64,000 bases of DNA from Actinoplanes campanulatus (GCF_014647795.1 NZ_BMPW01000002.1:62001-126000); one strand, 5' to 3'; positions 34,610 to 45,044 are shown, counted from the stretch's first letter. Notes: a model not told the origin generated them from the sequence alone. Translations and numbers: made by a program.

Positions 34610-36916
34610 ATGACGCCGCGAGACGAGGACGAGGCACCGCGCCGGGGCAAACAGCCCCGGCGCGGTTCGTCACGTGACCTGCCGGGCGACGAGCAGCCCG
34701 ACGACCCCCGGGAGGGCCGGCGCGGCTTCTCCAGCATCGGGGAGGCGCGGGCGTACACCCCGCGCGGCCGGACCGTGGCCGAGCGGGGGCGCCTGCCACG
34801 TACCGGGGGCCGCAACGCCGACCCGTTCCGGCCGGCGCTACAGGTGCTCGACGGGGGCGAGAGCGGCCAGCGGACCCGTGGTCGCGGCCGCCCGGCCGAG
34901 CAGCCGCCCGCTCCCCGGGAGAGCAAGGCCGACAAACCCCGGGAGAGCAAGGCCGGCAAACCCCGCGAGAGCAAGGTGGACAAGCCCCGGGGCGGCAGGG
35001 CCGACAAACCCCGGGCCGCGGACAAACCCCGGGAACGGCAACCGGAGCGGCGTGAACGCGAGTCGTCCACGCGTACCAGGAATGCCCGTACCGGAAACGG
35101 CGGAGCCGGACCACGACGGACCGTGGCCAGCCGGCCCAAGCCGGTCCCGGCGGAGCCGCCGAAGCTCGCCAACAGCACCCGCCGGCTGCGGCTCGGCACC
35201 GTGCTCGCGCTGTCGTTGTTCGTCACCATCGGGGTCCGTCTCGTGGTGCTCCAGGTGGCGACCTCCCCGGAGGAGGCGGAGAGCCTGCTCAAGCTTCGGG
35301 AGAACCGGCTCAGCACGGTGGCGCTGCCGGCGCCGCGCGGCAGCATCCTGGACCGGGACGGCCACGTGCTCGCGCACAGCGTGGAGGCGCGCTACGTCTA
35401 CGTGGACCCGGAGAACGAGGACCTGCGCAAGGACGTGGCCGGCACGGCGGCCAAGCTGGCGCCGCTGCTCGGCATCCGGCAGTCCGAGCTGCTCGAGGAC
35501 ATGCGGCGCAAGCAGGTGCTCGGCAAGTGGCTGAAGTTCCGCTACCTGGCCCGTGGTGTGCCGGTCGCGGTGGCCGACGAGATCGAGGAGCTGGGCCTGC
35601 CCGGCATCTACACGCACTCCGACGAGCGGCGTGACGTGCCCGGCCGGGACCTCGCGGCGAACCTGATCGGCTTCACCGGCGACGACCACCACGGTCTCGA
35701 GGGGCTGGAGGCGCGCTACGACGACCTGCTGCACGGCACCGACGGCAAGCGGGTCTTCGAGGTCGGCACCGGCAAGAAGCTGAACCTGCCGATCCCGAGC
35801 GGATTCCAGCAGGAGACATCGGCCCAGCCGGGCAGCTCGCTCCAGCTCACCATCGACCAGGACCTCCAGTACCAGGTGCAGCGGGTGCTCAACACGGCCG
35901 GCCGCAAGCAGAACGCGACGGTGGGCAGCGCCGTGGTGCTGGACATCAAGACCGGCGAGGTGCTGGCCCAGGCCAGTTACCCGCCCTACAACGCCGCGGA
36001 CGCCGAGAAGTACGACGCCGACGAGCGGATCGACGCGGCCAGCAGCATCGTCACCGACCCGGGGTCGAGCCACAAGGCGTTCATCTTCGGCGCGGCCCTC
36101 CAGGAGGGTCTGATCAAGCCGGACGAGCTCATCGAGATCGGTCCGGCGATCAAGAAGGGCGACACCAAGTTCGAGGACACCCATCCGCAGGACACCGGCA
36201 CCCGGATGACCCTGCCGGGGCTGATGGCCTATTCGTCGAACGTCGGCACGATCCTGATCGCCGACCGGCTCGGCAAGGAGAAGGTCTACGAGTACCAGCG
36301 GAAGTTCGGGCTGGGGAAGGCCACCGGCGAGGGGATGCCCGGCGAGGCCGAGGGCGAGCTGCTCGAGCCGGAGGACTGGAGCGGCTCCTCGTACGGCTCG
36401 GTGCCGATCGGCCACAGCGTCTCGGCGACCCTGATCCAGATGGCGGCCGGGTTCGCGGCCATCGCTAACGACGGTGTCTACATCCAGCCGCACCTGATCA
36501 AGGCGACCATCTCCGGCGAGGACGGCGAGGTGACCCCGGCCGCCGCGCCGGAGACGCACCGGGTGCTGGACACCGACGTGGCCCGCCAGCTGCGCCTGAT
36601 CATGGAGGCGGTCGTGGACGTCGACGGCGGCACCGGTGGCGCGGCCGCGGTCCAGGGCTACCGGGTGGCGGGCAAGACCGGCACCGGCAAGATGCTCATC
36701 GACGGCCAGTACACCAGCCACAACGCCAGCTCCTTCATCGGCATGGCGCCGGCCGACAATCCGCGGTACGTGATCGGCGTATCGATGGACGTGCGGGAGG
36801 GTGGCGGCGGTGACGTGGCGGCCCCGGCGTTCAGCGAGATGATGAACTACACCCTTCTTCATAACCATGTGCCACCGTCCGGTAGCAAGGTGCCGAAGTT
36901 CAAGATCAAGGAGTGA
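34610..36916 (+). CDS. ftsI: FtsI/PBP2-type septal peptidoglycan transpeptidase
   Basis: 768 residues, longer than most FtsI because of a disordered N-terminus of about 190 residues containing four copies of an eight-residue RESKADKP-like unit (34916-35011). A transmembrane helix (TVLALSLFVTIGVRLVVLQV) and the pedestal domain follow. The transpeptidase active site is complete: S486-x-x-K489 (PGSSHKAF), S542-S-N544 and K689-T-G (AGKTGTGK). It cross-links septal peptidoglycan. It lies six bases after the ftsL-like gene. No PASTA domain is present. Confidence 0.95.
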   Translation: MTPRDEDEAPRRGKQPRRGSSRDLPGDEQPDDPREGRRGFSSIGEARAYTPRGRTVAERGRLPRTGGRNADPFRPALQVLDGGESGQRTRGRGRPAEQPPAPRESKADKPRESKAGKPRESKVDKPRGGRADKPRAADKPRERQPERRERESSTRTRNARTGNGGAGPRRTVASRPKPVPAEPPKLANSTRRLRLGTVLALSLFVTIGVRLVVLQVATSPEEAESLLKLRENRLSTVALPAPRGSILDRDGHVLAHSVEARYVYVDPENEDLRKDVAGTAAKLAPLLGIRQSELLEDMRRKQVLGKWLKFRYLARGVPVAVADEIEELGLPGIYTHSDERRDVPGRDLAANLIGFTGDDHHGLEGLEARYDDLLHGTDGKRVFEVGTGKKLNLPIPSGFQQETSAQPGSSLQLTIDQDLQYQVQRVLNTAGRKQNATVGSAVVLDIKTGEVLAQASYPPYNAADAEKYDADERIDAASSIVTDPGSSHKAFIFGAALQEGLIKPDELIEIGPAIKKGDTKFEDTHPQDTGTRMTLPGLMAYSSNVGTILIADRLGKEKVYEYQRKFGLGKATGEGMPGEAEGELLEPEDWSGSSYGSVPIGHSVSATLIQMAAGFAAIANDGVYIQPHLIKATISGEDGEVTPAAAPETHRVLDTDVARQLRLIMEAVVDVDGGTGGAAAVQGYRVAGKTGTGKMLIDGQYTSHNASSFIGMAPADNPRYVIGVSMDVREGGGGDVAAPAFSEMMNYTLLHNHVPPSGSKVPKFKIKE
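34916..35011 (+). repeat. 24-bp in-frame repeat in ftsI, four copies
   Basis: Encodes RESKADKP, RESKAGKP, RESKVDKP and a degenerate RGGRADKP at residues 103-134 of FtsI, in the cytoplasmic tail. The unit gives a lysine/proline-rich disordered stretch. Confidence 0.8.
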
Positions 36917-36932
36917 AGCGGGTCGCATGGCG

Positions 36933-36964
36933 TTGACAGCAAGTCCCCGGGTACGGGGTAGGGT
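36933..36964 (+). promoter_or_regulatory. Candidate internal promoter before murE
   Basis: TTGACA at 36933-36938 and TAGGGT at 36959-36964; the 20-base spacer is long. GTG 36973 follows eight bases after the -10, which would give a leaderless murE message. Confidence 0.5.
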
Positions 36965-36972
36965 CTGACGCC

Positions 36973-38478
36973 GTGTCCGGCATTCCACGTCCCGAGACCG
37001 TCACGCCGTGCCTGATGACGCGGCTGGCGGAGCTGATACCGGCAGAGCTGACCGGCGGTGACGTCCCGGTCACCGGTATCACCCACAGTAGCGGTGCGGT
37101 TCGTCCGGGCGATCTCTACGCGGCCCTGCCCGGCGCCAACCGGCACGGCGCGGAGTTCATCGCGGACGCCGCCCGGTCCGGCGCGGTGGCCGTCCTGACC
37201 GACCCGGCCGGGTTGCCCGCCGCGCTCGCCGCGGGGCTGCCCGCGCTCGTCGCCGCCGACCCGCGGGCGGTGCTCGGCGCCGCGTCGGCGGCGATCTACG
37301 GGGAGCCGTCCCGCGGGCTCACCATGATCGGCGTGACCGGCACGGCCGGGAAGACCTCCACGTCGTACCTGGTCGAGTCGGGCCTGCGGGCCGCCGGGCT
37401 GGTGACCGGCCTGGTCGGCACGGTGGAGACCCGTCTCGGCGACCTGGTGGTCAAGAGCGTCCGCACCACCCCGGAGGCCACCGACCTGCAGGCGGTCCTC
37501 GCCGCCTCCCTGGAGCGCGGCGTCCAGGCCGTGGTCATGGAGGTCTCCAGCCACGCGCTGGTGATGGGCCGGGCCGACGGGATCCGGTTCGCCGCCGCCG
37601 GGTACACCAACTTCGGCCAGGACCACCTGGACTTCCACCCGACCTCGGAGGAGTATTTCGCGGCCAAGGCCCGGCTCTTCGACGGCCGGTCCGCAGTGGC
37701 GGTGCTCAACCACGACGACCCGGCCGTGATGGGCCTGTTCCGCGAGGGGACGATCACCTACTCGGCGGCCGGGGACACGGCGGCCACCTGGTGGGCCTCC
37801 GACGTGCGGCCGTCCGAATTCGGTCAGCGGTTCACGGCACACGGCCCGGACGGCCTGACCGTCGCGACCGGGGTGGCGCTGCCCGGCCTGCACAACGTGG
37901 CGAACGCGCTGCTCGCGCTGGCCCTGCTGGTCGCCGTCGGTATCGACCCGGCGGTCGCGGGCGAGGGCATCGCGGCCTGCCGGGGCGTGCCCGGCCGTCT
38001 GGAGCAGGTCGAGGCGCCCGGCGAGGTCCTCGGTGTGGTCGACTACGCGCACAAGCCGAACGCCATCGTGGCGGCGCTGGCCGCGCTGCGCGAGCTGGCC
38101 ACGGCGCGCGGTGGGCGGCTGGTCTGCGTGATCGGCGCCGGCGGCGACCGGGACAAGGGCAAACGGCCGTTGATGGGGGCGGCCGCGGCGCAGGGCGCCG
38201 ACCTGGTGATCATCACCGATGACAACCCCAGGACCGAAGACCCGGCATCCGTACGCCACGCGGTGCGCGCGGGCGCGGAAGAGGCGCCGACGGCCGCGAA
38301 GGTCATCGAGGTGGCCGGACGGCGGGCGGCGATCGAGGAGGCGGTCCGGCAGGCCGTCGCCGGTGACGTGATCGCGGTGCTCGGCAAGGGCAACGAACAG
38401 GGCCAGGAGGTGAACGGTCAGGTGCTGCCGTTCGACGACCGGATCGAGCTCGCCCAGGCGCTGGAGGCTCACGCATGA
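36973..38478 (+). CDS. murE: UDP-MurNAc-tripeptide synthetase MurE (meso-DAP type)
   Basis: 501 residues from GTG 36973. ATP site GVTGTAGKTSTSYLVESGL; later STRAMED-like VMEVSSHAL and NFGQDHLDFH. The DNPR motif (DDNPRTED) marks enzymes that add meso-diaminopimelate, not lysine, in agreement with the wall type of Micromonosporaceae. The enzyme acts in the cytoplasm on UDP-MurNAc-L-Ala-D-Glu. The stop overlaps the murF start by four bases. It probably also has its own promoter. Confidence 0.96.
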   Translation: MSGIPRPETVTPCLMTRLAELIPAELTGGDVPVTGITHSSGAVRPGDLYAALPGANRHGAEFIADAARSGAVAVLTDPAGLPAALAAGLPALVAADPRAVLGAASAAIYGEPSRGLTMIGVTGTAGKTSTSYLVESGLRAAGLVTGLVGTVETRLGDLVVKSVRTTPEATDLQAVLAASLERGVQAVVMEVSSHALVMGRADGIRFAAAGYTNFGQDHLDFHPTSEEYFAAKARLFDGRSAVAVLNHDDPAVMGLFREGTITYSAAGDTAATWWASDVRPSEFGQRFTAHGPDGLTVATGVALPGLHNVANALLALALLVAVGIDPAVAGEGIAACRGVPGRLEQVEAPGEVLGVVDYAHKPNAIVAALAALRELATARGGRLVCVIGAGGDRDKGKRPLMGAAAAQGADLVIITDDNPRTEDPASVRHAVRAGAEEAPTAAKVIEVAGRRAAIEEAVRQAVAGDVIAVLGKGNEQGQEVNGQVLPFDDRIELAQALEAHA

Positions 38479-39860
38479 TCCCGCTCCCGCTCGGCGAGAT
38501 CGCCGAGATCACCGGTGGCCGGGTGACCGGCGGCGACCCGTCGGTGATCGTGACCGGCCCGGTCGAGTACGACTCCCGCAAGATCGGCCCGGGCGGTCTG
38601 TTCGTGGCGTTCGCGGGGGAGAAGGTGGACGGCCACGACTTCGCGGGCGTCGCGATCGAGCGGGGCGCCGCCGCGGTCCTGGGCTCCCGGGACACCGGCG
38701 TGCCCGGCGTCGTGGTCGAGGACCCGCTGGCCGCCCTGGCCGCCCTGGCCCGGGTGGTGGTCGCCCGGCTGGACAAGCTGACCGTGGTGGGCCTGACCGG
38801 GTCGTCCGGCAAGACCACCACCAAGGACTACATCGGCCAGCTGCTGTCCCGGCTGGGGCCGACGGTGGCGCCGGCCGGGTCGCTCAACAACGAGCTCGGT
38901 TTTCCGTACACGGTGTTGCAGGCGACCGAGGAGACCCGGTTCCTGGTGCTGGAGATGGGCGCCCGGGGGATCGGGCACATCCACTACCTGACCGAGATCG
39001 CCCAGCCGTCGATCGGTGTGGTGCTGAACGTGGGCGCCGCGCACATCGGCGAGTTCGGCTCCGTGGAGGGCACCGCCCGGGCCAAGGGGGAGCTGGTCGA
39101 GGCGCTGCCGTCGTCCGGCACCGCGATCCTGAACGCGGACGATCCGCTGGTGGCGGCGATGGCGTCGCGTACCTCGGCCACCGTGGTGCTGGTCGGGTCC
39201 CGGGGCGGCTTGACAGCTTCGGATATATCGCTCAATTCCGCCGGCCGCGCCACCTACCGGCTCTCCGATGGCTCTCAAATCGGAGATGTCCGGCTTTCCG
39301 TGGCGGGGGAGCACCAGGTGGCCAACACGCTCGCGGCGGGCGCCGTGGCGCTGGCCGCCGGCATGGACTTCGGTGACCTGGTGGCGGCGCTCGGCGAGGT
39401 CGGGATCGTCTCCGGCCGCCGGATGGACGTCTTCACCCGGCCGGACGGGATCGTCGTCATCGACGACTCCTACAACGCCAACCCCTCGTCGACCGCGGCC
39501 GCGCTGCGGGCGCTGGCGTCGATGGGTTCCGGAAAGCGCACCACCGCCGTGCTCGGCTACATGGCCGAGCTCGGCGAGTTCGAGGTGTCCGGGCACGCCG
39601 AGGTCGGGCGGCTCGCCGCCGAGCTGGGCGTGGACCGGCTGATCGCGGTCGCCGGCGAGGCCAGTCCGATTCTGGACGGTGCGGCCGGCGTGGCCGGGTG
39701 GCGGGGCACGGGGCACTTCGCCGCCGACCAGGCCGCCGCGATCGAGATTCTGCAACAGGACCTGCACGCCGACGACGTCGTGCTGGTCAAGGGTTCCCGG
39801 TACCGCACATGGGATGTCGCCGACTGGCTGCGGCACCCCGAGGAGGTTCAGCCCACGTGA
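38475..39860 (+). CDS. murF: UDP-MurNAc-tripeptide:D-Ala-D-Ala ligase MurF
   Basis: 461 residues. ATP site [20 protein letters not shown], the [13 protein letters not shown] motif and [18 protein letters not shown], all typical of MurF. It adds D-Ala-D-Ala to complete the UDP-MurNAc-pentapeptide. ATGA overlap with murE at the start and GTGA overlap with mraY at the end place it in a tightly coupled block. Confidence 0.96.
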   Translation: MIPLPLGEIAEITGGRVTGGDPSVIVTGPVEYDSRKIGPGGLFVAFAGEKVDGHDFAGVAIERGAAAVLGSRDTGVPGVVVEDPLAALAALARVVVARLDKLTVVGLTGSSGKTTTKDYIGQLLSRLGPTVAPAGSLNNELGFPYTVLQATEETRFLVLEMGARGIGHIHYLTEIAQPSIGVVLNVGAAHIGEFGSVEGTARAKGELVEALPSSGTAILNADDPLVAAMASRTSATVVLVGSRGGLTASDISLNSAGRATYRLSDGSQIGDVRLSVAGEHQVANTLAAGAVALAAGMDFGDLVAALGEVGIVSGRRMDVFTRPDGIVVIDDSYNANPSSTAAALRALASMGSGKRTTAVLGYMAELGEFEVSGHAEVGRLAAELGVDRLIAVAGEASPILDGAAGVAGWRGTGHFAADQAAAIEILQQDLHADDVVLVKGSRYRTWDVADWLRHPEEVQPT

Positions 39861-40975
39861 GGGCAGTCATCGTCGCGGCCGCGGTCGCCTTTCTCATCTC
39901 GCTCTTCGGCACCCCGATCGCGATCCGGGTCTTCTCGGCGCTCAAGGCCGGTCAGCCGATCCGCACCATCGGCCCGCAGACCCACCTGGGCAAGCGGGGC
40001 ACCCCGACGATGGGCGGCGTGGCGTTCATCCTCGCCACCGTCCTGGCGTACGTCGCCGGGCACGTGGCCCTGACCACGCTCCCGGAGCGGCAGATCGCCC
40101 AGGAGAAGCCGACCATGACCGCGCTGGTCCTGCTCGGCGTCTTCGTCTTCTGTGGCGCGGTCGGCTTCATGGACGACTTCCTCAAGGTCCGCAAGCGCAA
40201 CTCGGACGGTCTCAGCGCCAAGGGCAAGTTGCTCGGCCAGTTGCTGATCGGCACCGGCTTCGGCATCGCGGCCCTGTACTTCCCGAGCACCAACGGGCAG
40301 ACCGTGGCCAGCGAGCAGATCTCCTTCATCCGGGACGTGAGCTGGCTGGACGTCGGCAAGGTCGGCTCGGTCATGGTGTTCGTCTTCGTCATCATGGCGA
40401 TGTCGAACGGCGTGAACCTCACCGACGGCCTCGACGGCCTGGCCACCGGCGCCTCGATCCTGGTGCTCGGCGCGTACTCGCTGATCGGGTTCTGGCAGTA
40501 CCGGCACTGGTGCGGTGACAACGACTACGTCGGTCAGGCGGGCTCGCTCACCGCGCAGCACTGTTATCAGGTCCGGGACCCACTCGAGATCGCGATGATC
40601 GCCGCGGCGGCCGCGGCGGCCTGCGTCGGCTTCCTCTGGTGGAACACCAACCCGGCCCGGATCTTCATGGGCGACACCGGCGCGCTGGCGCTGGGCGGCC
40701 TGATCGGCGGCCTCGCGGTGGCCACCCGGACCACCCTGCTGTCGGTCATCATCGGCGGTCTCTTCGTGATCATCACGATGTCCGTGGTCATCCAGATCAT
40801 CTCGTTCAAGACCACCGGCAAGCGGGTCTTCCGGATGTCGCCGTTGCAGCACCACTTCGAGCTGGCCGGCTGGAGCGAGGTCAACATCGTGGTCCGGTTC
40901 TGGATCATCGCGGGCATCTGCGCCGCCATCGGTCTGGGCCTGTTCTACAGCGACCACCTGGCGGTCATGGGATAG
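39857..40975 (+). CDS. mraY: Phospho-MurNAc-pentapeptide translocase MraY
   Basis: 372 residues from GTG 39857, which overlaps the murF stop and has GAGGAGG ten bases upstream. About ten membrane helices. Catalytic and substrate motifs: [39 protein letters not shown] and [12 protein letters not shown], with the late [12 protein letters not shown]. It transfers phospho-MurNAc-pentapeptide to undecaprenyl phosphate to make lipid I. In most bacteria murD follows; here ftsW does, after a 65-base gap. Confidence 0.96.
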   Translation: MRAVIVAAAVAFLISLFGTPIAIRVFSALKAGQPIRTIGPQTHLGKRGTPTMGGVAFILATVLAYVAGHVALTTLPERQIAQEKPTMTALVLLGVFVFCGAVGFMDDFLKVRKRNSDGLSAKGKLLGQLLIGTGFGIAALYFPSTNGQTVASEQISFIRDVSWLDVGKVGSVMVFVFVIMAMSNGVNLTDGLDGLATGASILVLGAYSLIGFWQYRHWCGDNDYVGQAGSLTAQHCYQVRDPLEIAMIAAAAAAACVGFLWWNTNPARIFMGDTGALALGGLIGGLAVATRTTLLSVIIGGLFVIITMSVVIQIISFKTTGKRVFRMSPLQHHFELAGWSEVNIVVRFWIIAGICAAIGLGLFYSDHLAVMG

Positions 40976-41040
40976 ATCTCCCCCGCGACACGCCATCGAC
41001 GTGACGCGGCGGAAGGTGGACATCGGACGAAGATGGGGGT

Positions 41041-42474
41041 ATGGCGGACGACCGTATCCAGAAAGCGGCCCGCCCGTCACTGAGCCGGCAGCTGCTGCCC
41101 GCGGTGCACGGGCTGCTGGCCAGACCCCTGTCGTCGTACTACCTGCTGATCAGCAGCTGCACCCTGCTGCTGCTGATCGGCCTCACCATGGTCTTCTCGG
41201 CGACCTCCGTGAAGGCGTACGCCGAAAAGGGCAACGCCTTCACGGACATCAGCAGCCAGGCGGTGTACGCGCTGCTCGGCCTGGTCGCCTTCTGGATCTG
41301 CCAGCGACTGCCCGCGGTCACGTTGCGGGTGCTCGGCCGGGGCCTGCTCGTCATCTCCGTCCTTCTGCTCGCCCTCCTCGCCGCGATGATCGCGCTGGCC
41401 TCGCTGGGTGTGCTGATCCGGAACGCCGACGGCGACCCGACGCTCGGCCCGCTCGTAGCCCATTTGAACTGGCTGTACTTCGGCCCGGTCAGCATGCAGC
41501 CGGGCGAGCTGGCCAAACTCGCCATGGTGTTGTGGGGCGCTGACGTGATCGCCCGCAAGGGACCGCTGCTCGGTCACTGGCGGGAACTGGCCATGCCGCT
41601 GTTCCCGGTGATCGGCCTGCTCTTCGTCCTGGTCGGCTACAACGACCTGGGCACCATGCTGGTGCTGCTGGCGCTGATCGTCGGCCTGCTCTGGGCGGCC
41701 GGGGTGCGGCTGCGGGTCTTCGGCGCGCTGGGTGTGCTGGGCCTGGCCGGCGTCGGCCTGCTGATCGCGGCCGCCTCCCGCGGCGCCGGGTCGGGCGCGG
41801 CGGACGCGGAGAACTACCGGTGGCGCCGGCTGACCGCCTTCATGGAGCCGCTGGAGAACTGCGACACCACCACCGAGGCCGGGCGCTGGTGCTACCAGCT
41901 CATCCAGGGCCGGTCGGCGATCTTCGAGGGCGGCTGGTTCGGGGTCGGCCTGGGCAAGAGCGCGCTCAAGTGGGGCTACGTCCCGGAGGCCGGCAACGAC
42001 TTCATCTTCGCGATCGTGGCCGAGGAACTGGGCGTCGTCGGCTGCGGCGTGGTGCTGGTGCTGCTGTCGGTGCTGGCGTACACCGGCTTCCGGATCGCCC
42101 GCCGGGTGACCGACCCGTTCCGCCGCCTCGCGGCCACCGCGATCACCTCCTGGCTGGTCGCCCAGGCCGTGATCAACATGGGCGGCGTGGTGAAGCTGCT
42201 GCCCATCACCGGCCTTCCGCTACCGTTCATCTCCGCAGGTGGCAGCGCCCTGATCGTCACCATGGCGGCGATCGGGATGCTGGCGTCCTTCGCCCGTGCG
42301 GAACCGGACGCGTCCCGTGCCCTGAACGCCCGTCCGACGCCGCGATGGGTGCGGCTAGTCTGGGCCCCGCTGCCGCCGCTCCCCCCGCCGCGGCGGCCGG
42401 GACAGCAGCGCCCGCCTGCCCAGAAGAAGGCCGGCAGGGCACCCGAAACCTCGGGGGGCGGAAGGAGACGGTGA
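41041..42474 (+). CDS. ftsW: FtsW, septal SEDS glycosyltransferase
   Basis: 477 residues. Ten membrane helices; SEDS motifs MQPGELAKLAMVLWGADVIA, YNDLGTMLVLLALIVGLLWA, GWFGVGLGKSALKWGYVPEA then NDFIFAIVAEELG, and PLPFISAGGSALIVTMAAIG near the end. FtsW polymerises lipid II into glycan strands together with FtsI. A Pro/Arg-rich cytoplasmic tail of about 60 residues ends the protein. The start is ATG with GATGGGGGT directly before; the stop shares one base with the murG start. Confidence 0.95.
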   Translation: MADDRIQKAARPSLSRQLLPAVHGLLARPLSSYYLLISSCTLLLLIGLTMVFSATSVKAYAEKGNAFTDISSQAVYALLGLVAFWICQRLPAVTLRVLGRGLLVISVLLLALLAAMIALASLGVLIRNADGDPTLGPLVAHLNWLYFGPVSMQPGELAKLAMVLWGADVIARKGPLLGHWRELAMPLFPVIGLLFVLVGYNDLGTMLVLLALIVGLLWAAGVRLRVFGALGVLGLAGVGLLIAAASRGAGSGAADAENYRWRRLTAFMEPLENCDTTTEAGRWCYQLIQGRSAIFEGGWFGVGLGKSALKWGYVPEAGNDFIFAIVAEELGVVGCGVVLVLLSVLAYTGFRIARRVTDPFRRLAATAITSWLVAQAVINMGGVVKLLPITGLPLPFISAGGSALIVTMAAIGMLASFARAEPDASRALNARPTPRWVRLVWAPLPPLPPPRRPGQQRPPAQKKAGRAPETSGGGRRR

Positions 42475-43577
42475 TGGGTCCGCTGCGGTCGGTCGTTCTC
42501 GCCGGAGGAGGCACCGGTGGGCACATCTATCCGCTGCTCGCCTTCGCCGATGCTCTGCGGCGCCACTTCCCCCAGATTCGGATCACCACGCTGGGCAGCC
42601 CCAAGGGCATGGAGAACCAGCTGATCCCGGCCGCCGGTTACGATCTGCGGTCCATCCCGGCGTTCCAGCTGCCCCGGTCGCTCAACCTCGACCTGCTGCG
42701 CACCCCGGACCGGATGTACCGGTCCGCCCACGCGGCCGGCGAGATCATCGACGAGGTGGAGGCCGAGGTGGTGGTCGGCTTCGGGGGGTACGTGTCGGTG
42801 CCCGCCTACCTGGCCGCCTGGCGCCGGGAACTGCCCATCGTGATCCACGAGGTGAACGTTCCGCCGGGCGTGGCCAACCGGATGGGCATGAAGTTCACCA
42901 AGCGCGTCGCCGTCGGGTTCCCGCACCAGCTGGAGCAGGCCGAGGCGCTGCGCAACGCCCGGCTGGTCGGCGTGCCGCTGCGCACCGGGATCACCCACAT
43001 GGACCGGCCGGCGCTGCGCCCCCAGGCCCTGTACCACTTCGGACTGCGGCCGGACCTGCCGGTGCTCTTCGTCTCCGGCGGCTCCTCCGGCGCTCGTACG
43101 ATCAATCTGGCCGTGGCCGCCGCGGCCAAGCGCCTGGCCCACGCCGGCATCCAGGTGCTGCACGTGCAGGGCGGGCGCAACGACCCGTTCGAGGTGCCGA
43201 ACGACCTGCCCGTGCCCTATGTCGTCGTGCCCTACCTGTCGGACATGCAGCTCGGCTACGCTGCCGCCGACCTGATGCTCTGCCGGGGAGGTGCGATCAC
43301 GGTGGCCGAGACCACCGCGCTCGGCATGCCGGCGATCTATGTGCCGTACCCGTTCAGTAACCAGGAGCAGCGCCGCAACGCGCTGCCGGTGGTGGAGGCG
43401 GGCGGTGGCCTGCTGGTGGACAACAGCGAGCTGACGCCGGACTGGATCGAGCGCAACATCATCCCGCTGGCGCGGGACCGGCAGCGGCTGGCCCAGATGG
43501 GCACGGCGGCGGCGGGTTACGGCCGGCGTGACGGTGACGAGCAGCTCCTGCGCTTCGTTCTCGAAGCGGTGAGCTGA
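42474..43577 (+). CDS. murG: MurG, lipid II-forming GlcNAc transferase
   Basis: 367 residues from ATG 42474 (TGATG overlap with ftsW; AAGGAGA upstream). Motifs: VLAGGGTGGHIYPLLAFADA at the start, VVVGFGGYVSVPAYLAAWR, SGGSSGARTINLAV and CRGGAITVAETTALGMPAIY for UDP-GlcNAc binding. It adds GlcNAc to lipid I at the inner membrane face. The gene lies between ftsW and murC, as in other dcw clusters. Confidence 0.96.
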   Translation: MGPLRSVVLAGGGTGGHIYPLLAFADALRRHFPQIRITTLGSPKGMENQLIPAAGYDLRSIPAFQLPRSLNLDLLRTPDRMYRSAHAAGEIIDEVEAEVVVGFGGYVSVPAYLAAWRRELPIVIHEVNVPPGVANRMGMKFTKRVAVGFPHQLEQAEALRNARLVGVPLRTGITHMDRPALRPQALYHFGLRPDLPVLFVSGGSSGARTINLAVAAAAKRLAHAGIQVLHVQGGRNDPFEVPNDLPVPYVVVPYLSDMQLGYAAADLMLCRGGAITVAETTALGMPAIYVPYPFSNQEQRRNALPVVEAGGGLLVDNSELTPDWIERNIIPLARDRQRLAQMGTAAAGYGRRDGDEQLLRFVLEAVS

Positions 43578-43602
43578 TGCTGCGGATTGAGGGAGTGGAA
43601 CT

Positions 43603-45039
43603 GTGAACACGGCGGAGCTGACGCCGGCCGGTGAGATGACCGCCGAGGACCTGGGCAGCGTGCACCTGATCGGGATCGGCGGGGTCGGCATGGCCGGCCT
43701 GGCCCGGCTCCTGTTGACGCGGGGCGTGCCGGTCTCCGGCAGCGAGCTGCGGGAGTGGCCGGCCCTGGCCGCCCTGCGGGCGCTCGGCGGCACGGTGCAC
43801 ATGGCACACGAGGCGTCCAACCTGGACGGCGTGGACACCGTGGTCTACTCGACCGCGATCCCGCAGGACCACGTGGAGATGGTCGAGGCGCGCCGCCGCG
43901 GGCTGCGCGTGCTGCACCGCTCCGAGGCGCTGGCCGCGACGATGACCAACCGGCAGACCATCGCGGTGGCCGGCACCCACGGCAAGACCACCACGACGTC
44001 GATCATGACGGTGATCCTGCAGCACGCCGGGCACGACCCGTCGTTCGTGATCGGCGGCGAGATGTCGGCCGCCGGGTCGAACGGGCACCACGGCACCGGG
44101 CCGCACTTCGTGGCCGAGGCGGACGAGCACGACCGCTCGTTCCTCATCTACCGGCCGCATGTCGCGATCATCACCAACATCGAGGGCGACCACCTCAACA
44201 ACTGGGGTGACCTGGAGACGCTGAAGGCCGGGTTCCTCGAGTTCGGCTCGCTGGCCGACGGGTTCGTGGTGACCTGCGCCGACGGGCCGGGCACCGAGGA
44301 GCTGATCGCCGGGCTGCGGGCGGCCGGGAAGACCGTCTACACGTACGGCGAGTCGGCGGGCGCGGACCTGCGGATCTTCGACGTCGTCTCGTCGGTGAGC
44401 GGGGTCCGCTACCGGGCCGAGCTGGACGGTGCGCCGCTCGGCGAGTTCAAGCTGGCGCTGCCCGGCACCCACATGGGCCTGAACAGCGCGGCCACCGTGC
44501 TCACCGCCCTGAAGCTGGGCCTGCCGCTGGAGAAGGTGGTCGAGGCGCTGGAGTCGTTCCCGGGGGTCCGGCGGCGCTTCGAGCGCAAGGGCATCGCGGC
44601 GGGCGTGCGGGTGTACGACGAGTACGCGTACCACCCGACCTCGGTGAAGGCCGCGCTCCGGACGCTGCGGGAGGTGGCCGGGGACGGCCGGCTGCTCGTG
44701 GTGTTCCAGCCGTACCGGGTGTACCGGACCCGGGACCTGGAGGCCGAGCTGGCCGACGGACTCCAGGTGGCCGACGAGGTGATCTGCATGGAGGTGTTCG
44801 GTCCGGGCGAGACCCGCGGCCCGGGCGAGGGCGGCCGGGCGCTGACCGCGGCGATCGACCTGCCCGACGAGCACAAGGTCTTCGTGCCGGACTGGCAGGA
44901 CGTGCCGGCCGAGGTGGTCCGGCGAAGCCGTCCGGGCGACGTGGTGGTGACCATGGGGGCGCCCCCGATCTCGCTGATGGGCGACGAGCTGCTGGCCGCG
45001 CTGGCCGAGGCGGACCAGCAGCCGGACCTGGCCCGGTAG
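43603..45039 (+). CDS. murC: UDP-MurNAc:L-alanine ligase MurC
   Basis: 478 residues from GTG 43603 with GGGAG at suitable distance. The N-terminal UDP-binding IGIGGVGMAGLARLLL, ATP site VAGTHGKTTTTSIM, and central EADEHDRSFL then DHLNNWGDLE identify MurC. It attaches the first amino acid of the stem peptide. Five bases separate it from ftsQ. Confidence 0.96.
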   Translation: MNTAELTPAGEMTAEDLGSVHLIGIGGVGMAGLARLLLTRGVPVSGSELREWPALAALRALGGTVHMAHEASNLDGVDTVVYSTAIPQDHVEMVEARRRGLRVLHRSEALAATMTNRQTIAVAGTHGKTTTTSIMTVILQHAGHDPSFVIGGEMSAAGSNGHHGTGPHFVAEADEHDRSFLIYRPHVAIITNIEGDHLNNWGDLETLKAGFLEFGSLADGFVVTCADGPGTEELIAGLRAAGKTVYTYGESAGADLRIFDVVSSVSGVRYRAELDGAPLGEFKLALPGTHMGLNSAATVLTALKLGLPLEKVVEALESFPGVRRRFERKGIAAGVRVYDEYAYHPTSVKAALRTLREVAGDGRLLVVFQPYRVYRTRDLEAELADGLQVADEVICMEVFGPGETRGPGEGGRALTAAIDLPDEHKVFVPDWQDVPAEVVRRSRPGDVVVTMGAPPISLMGDELLAALAEADQQPDLAR

Positions 45040-45044
45040 TTCCG

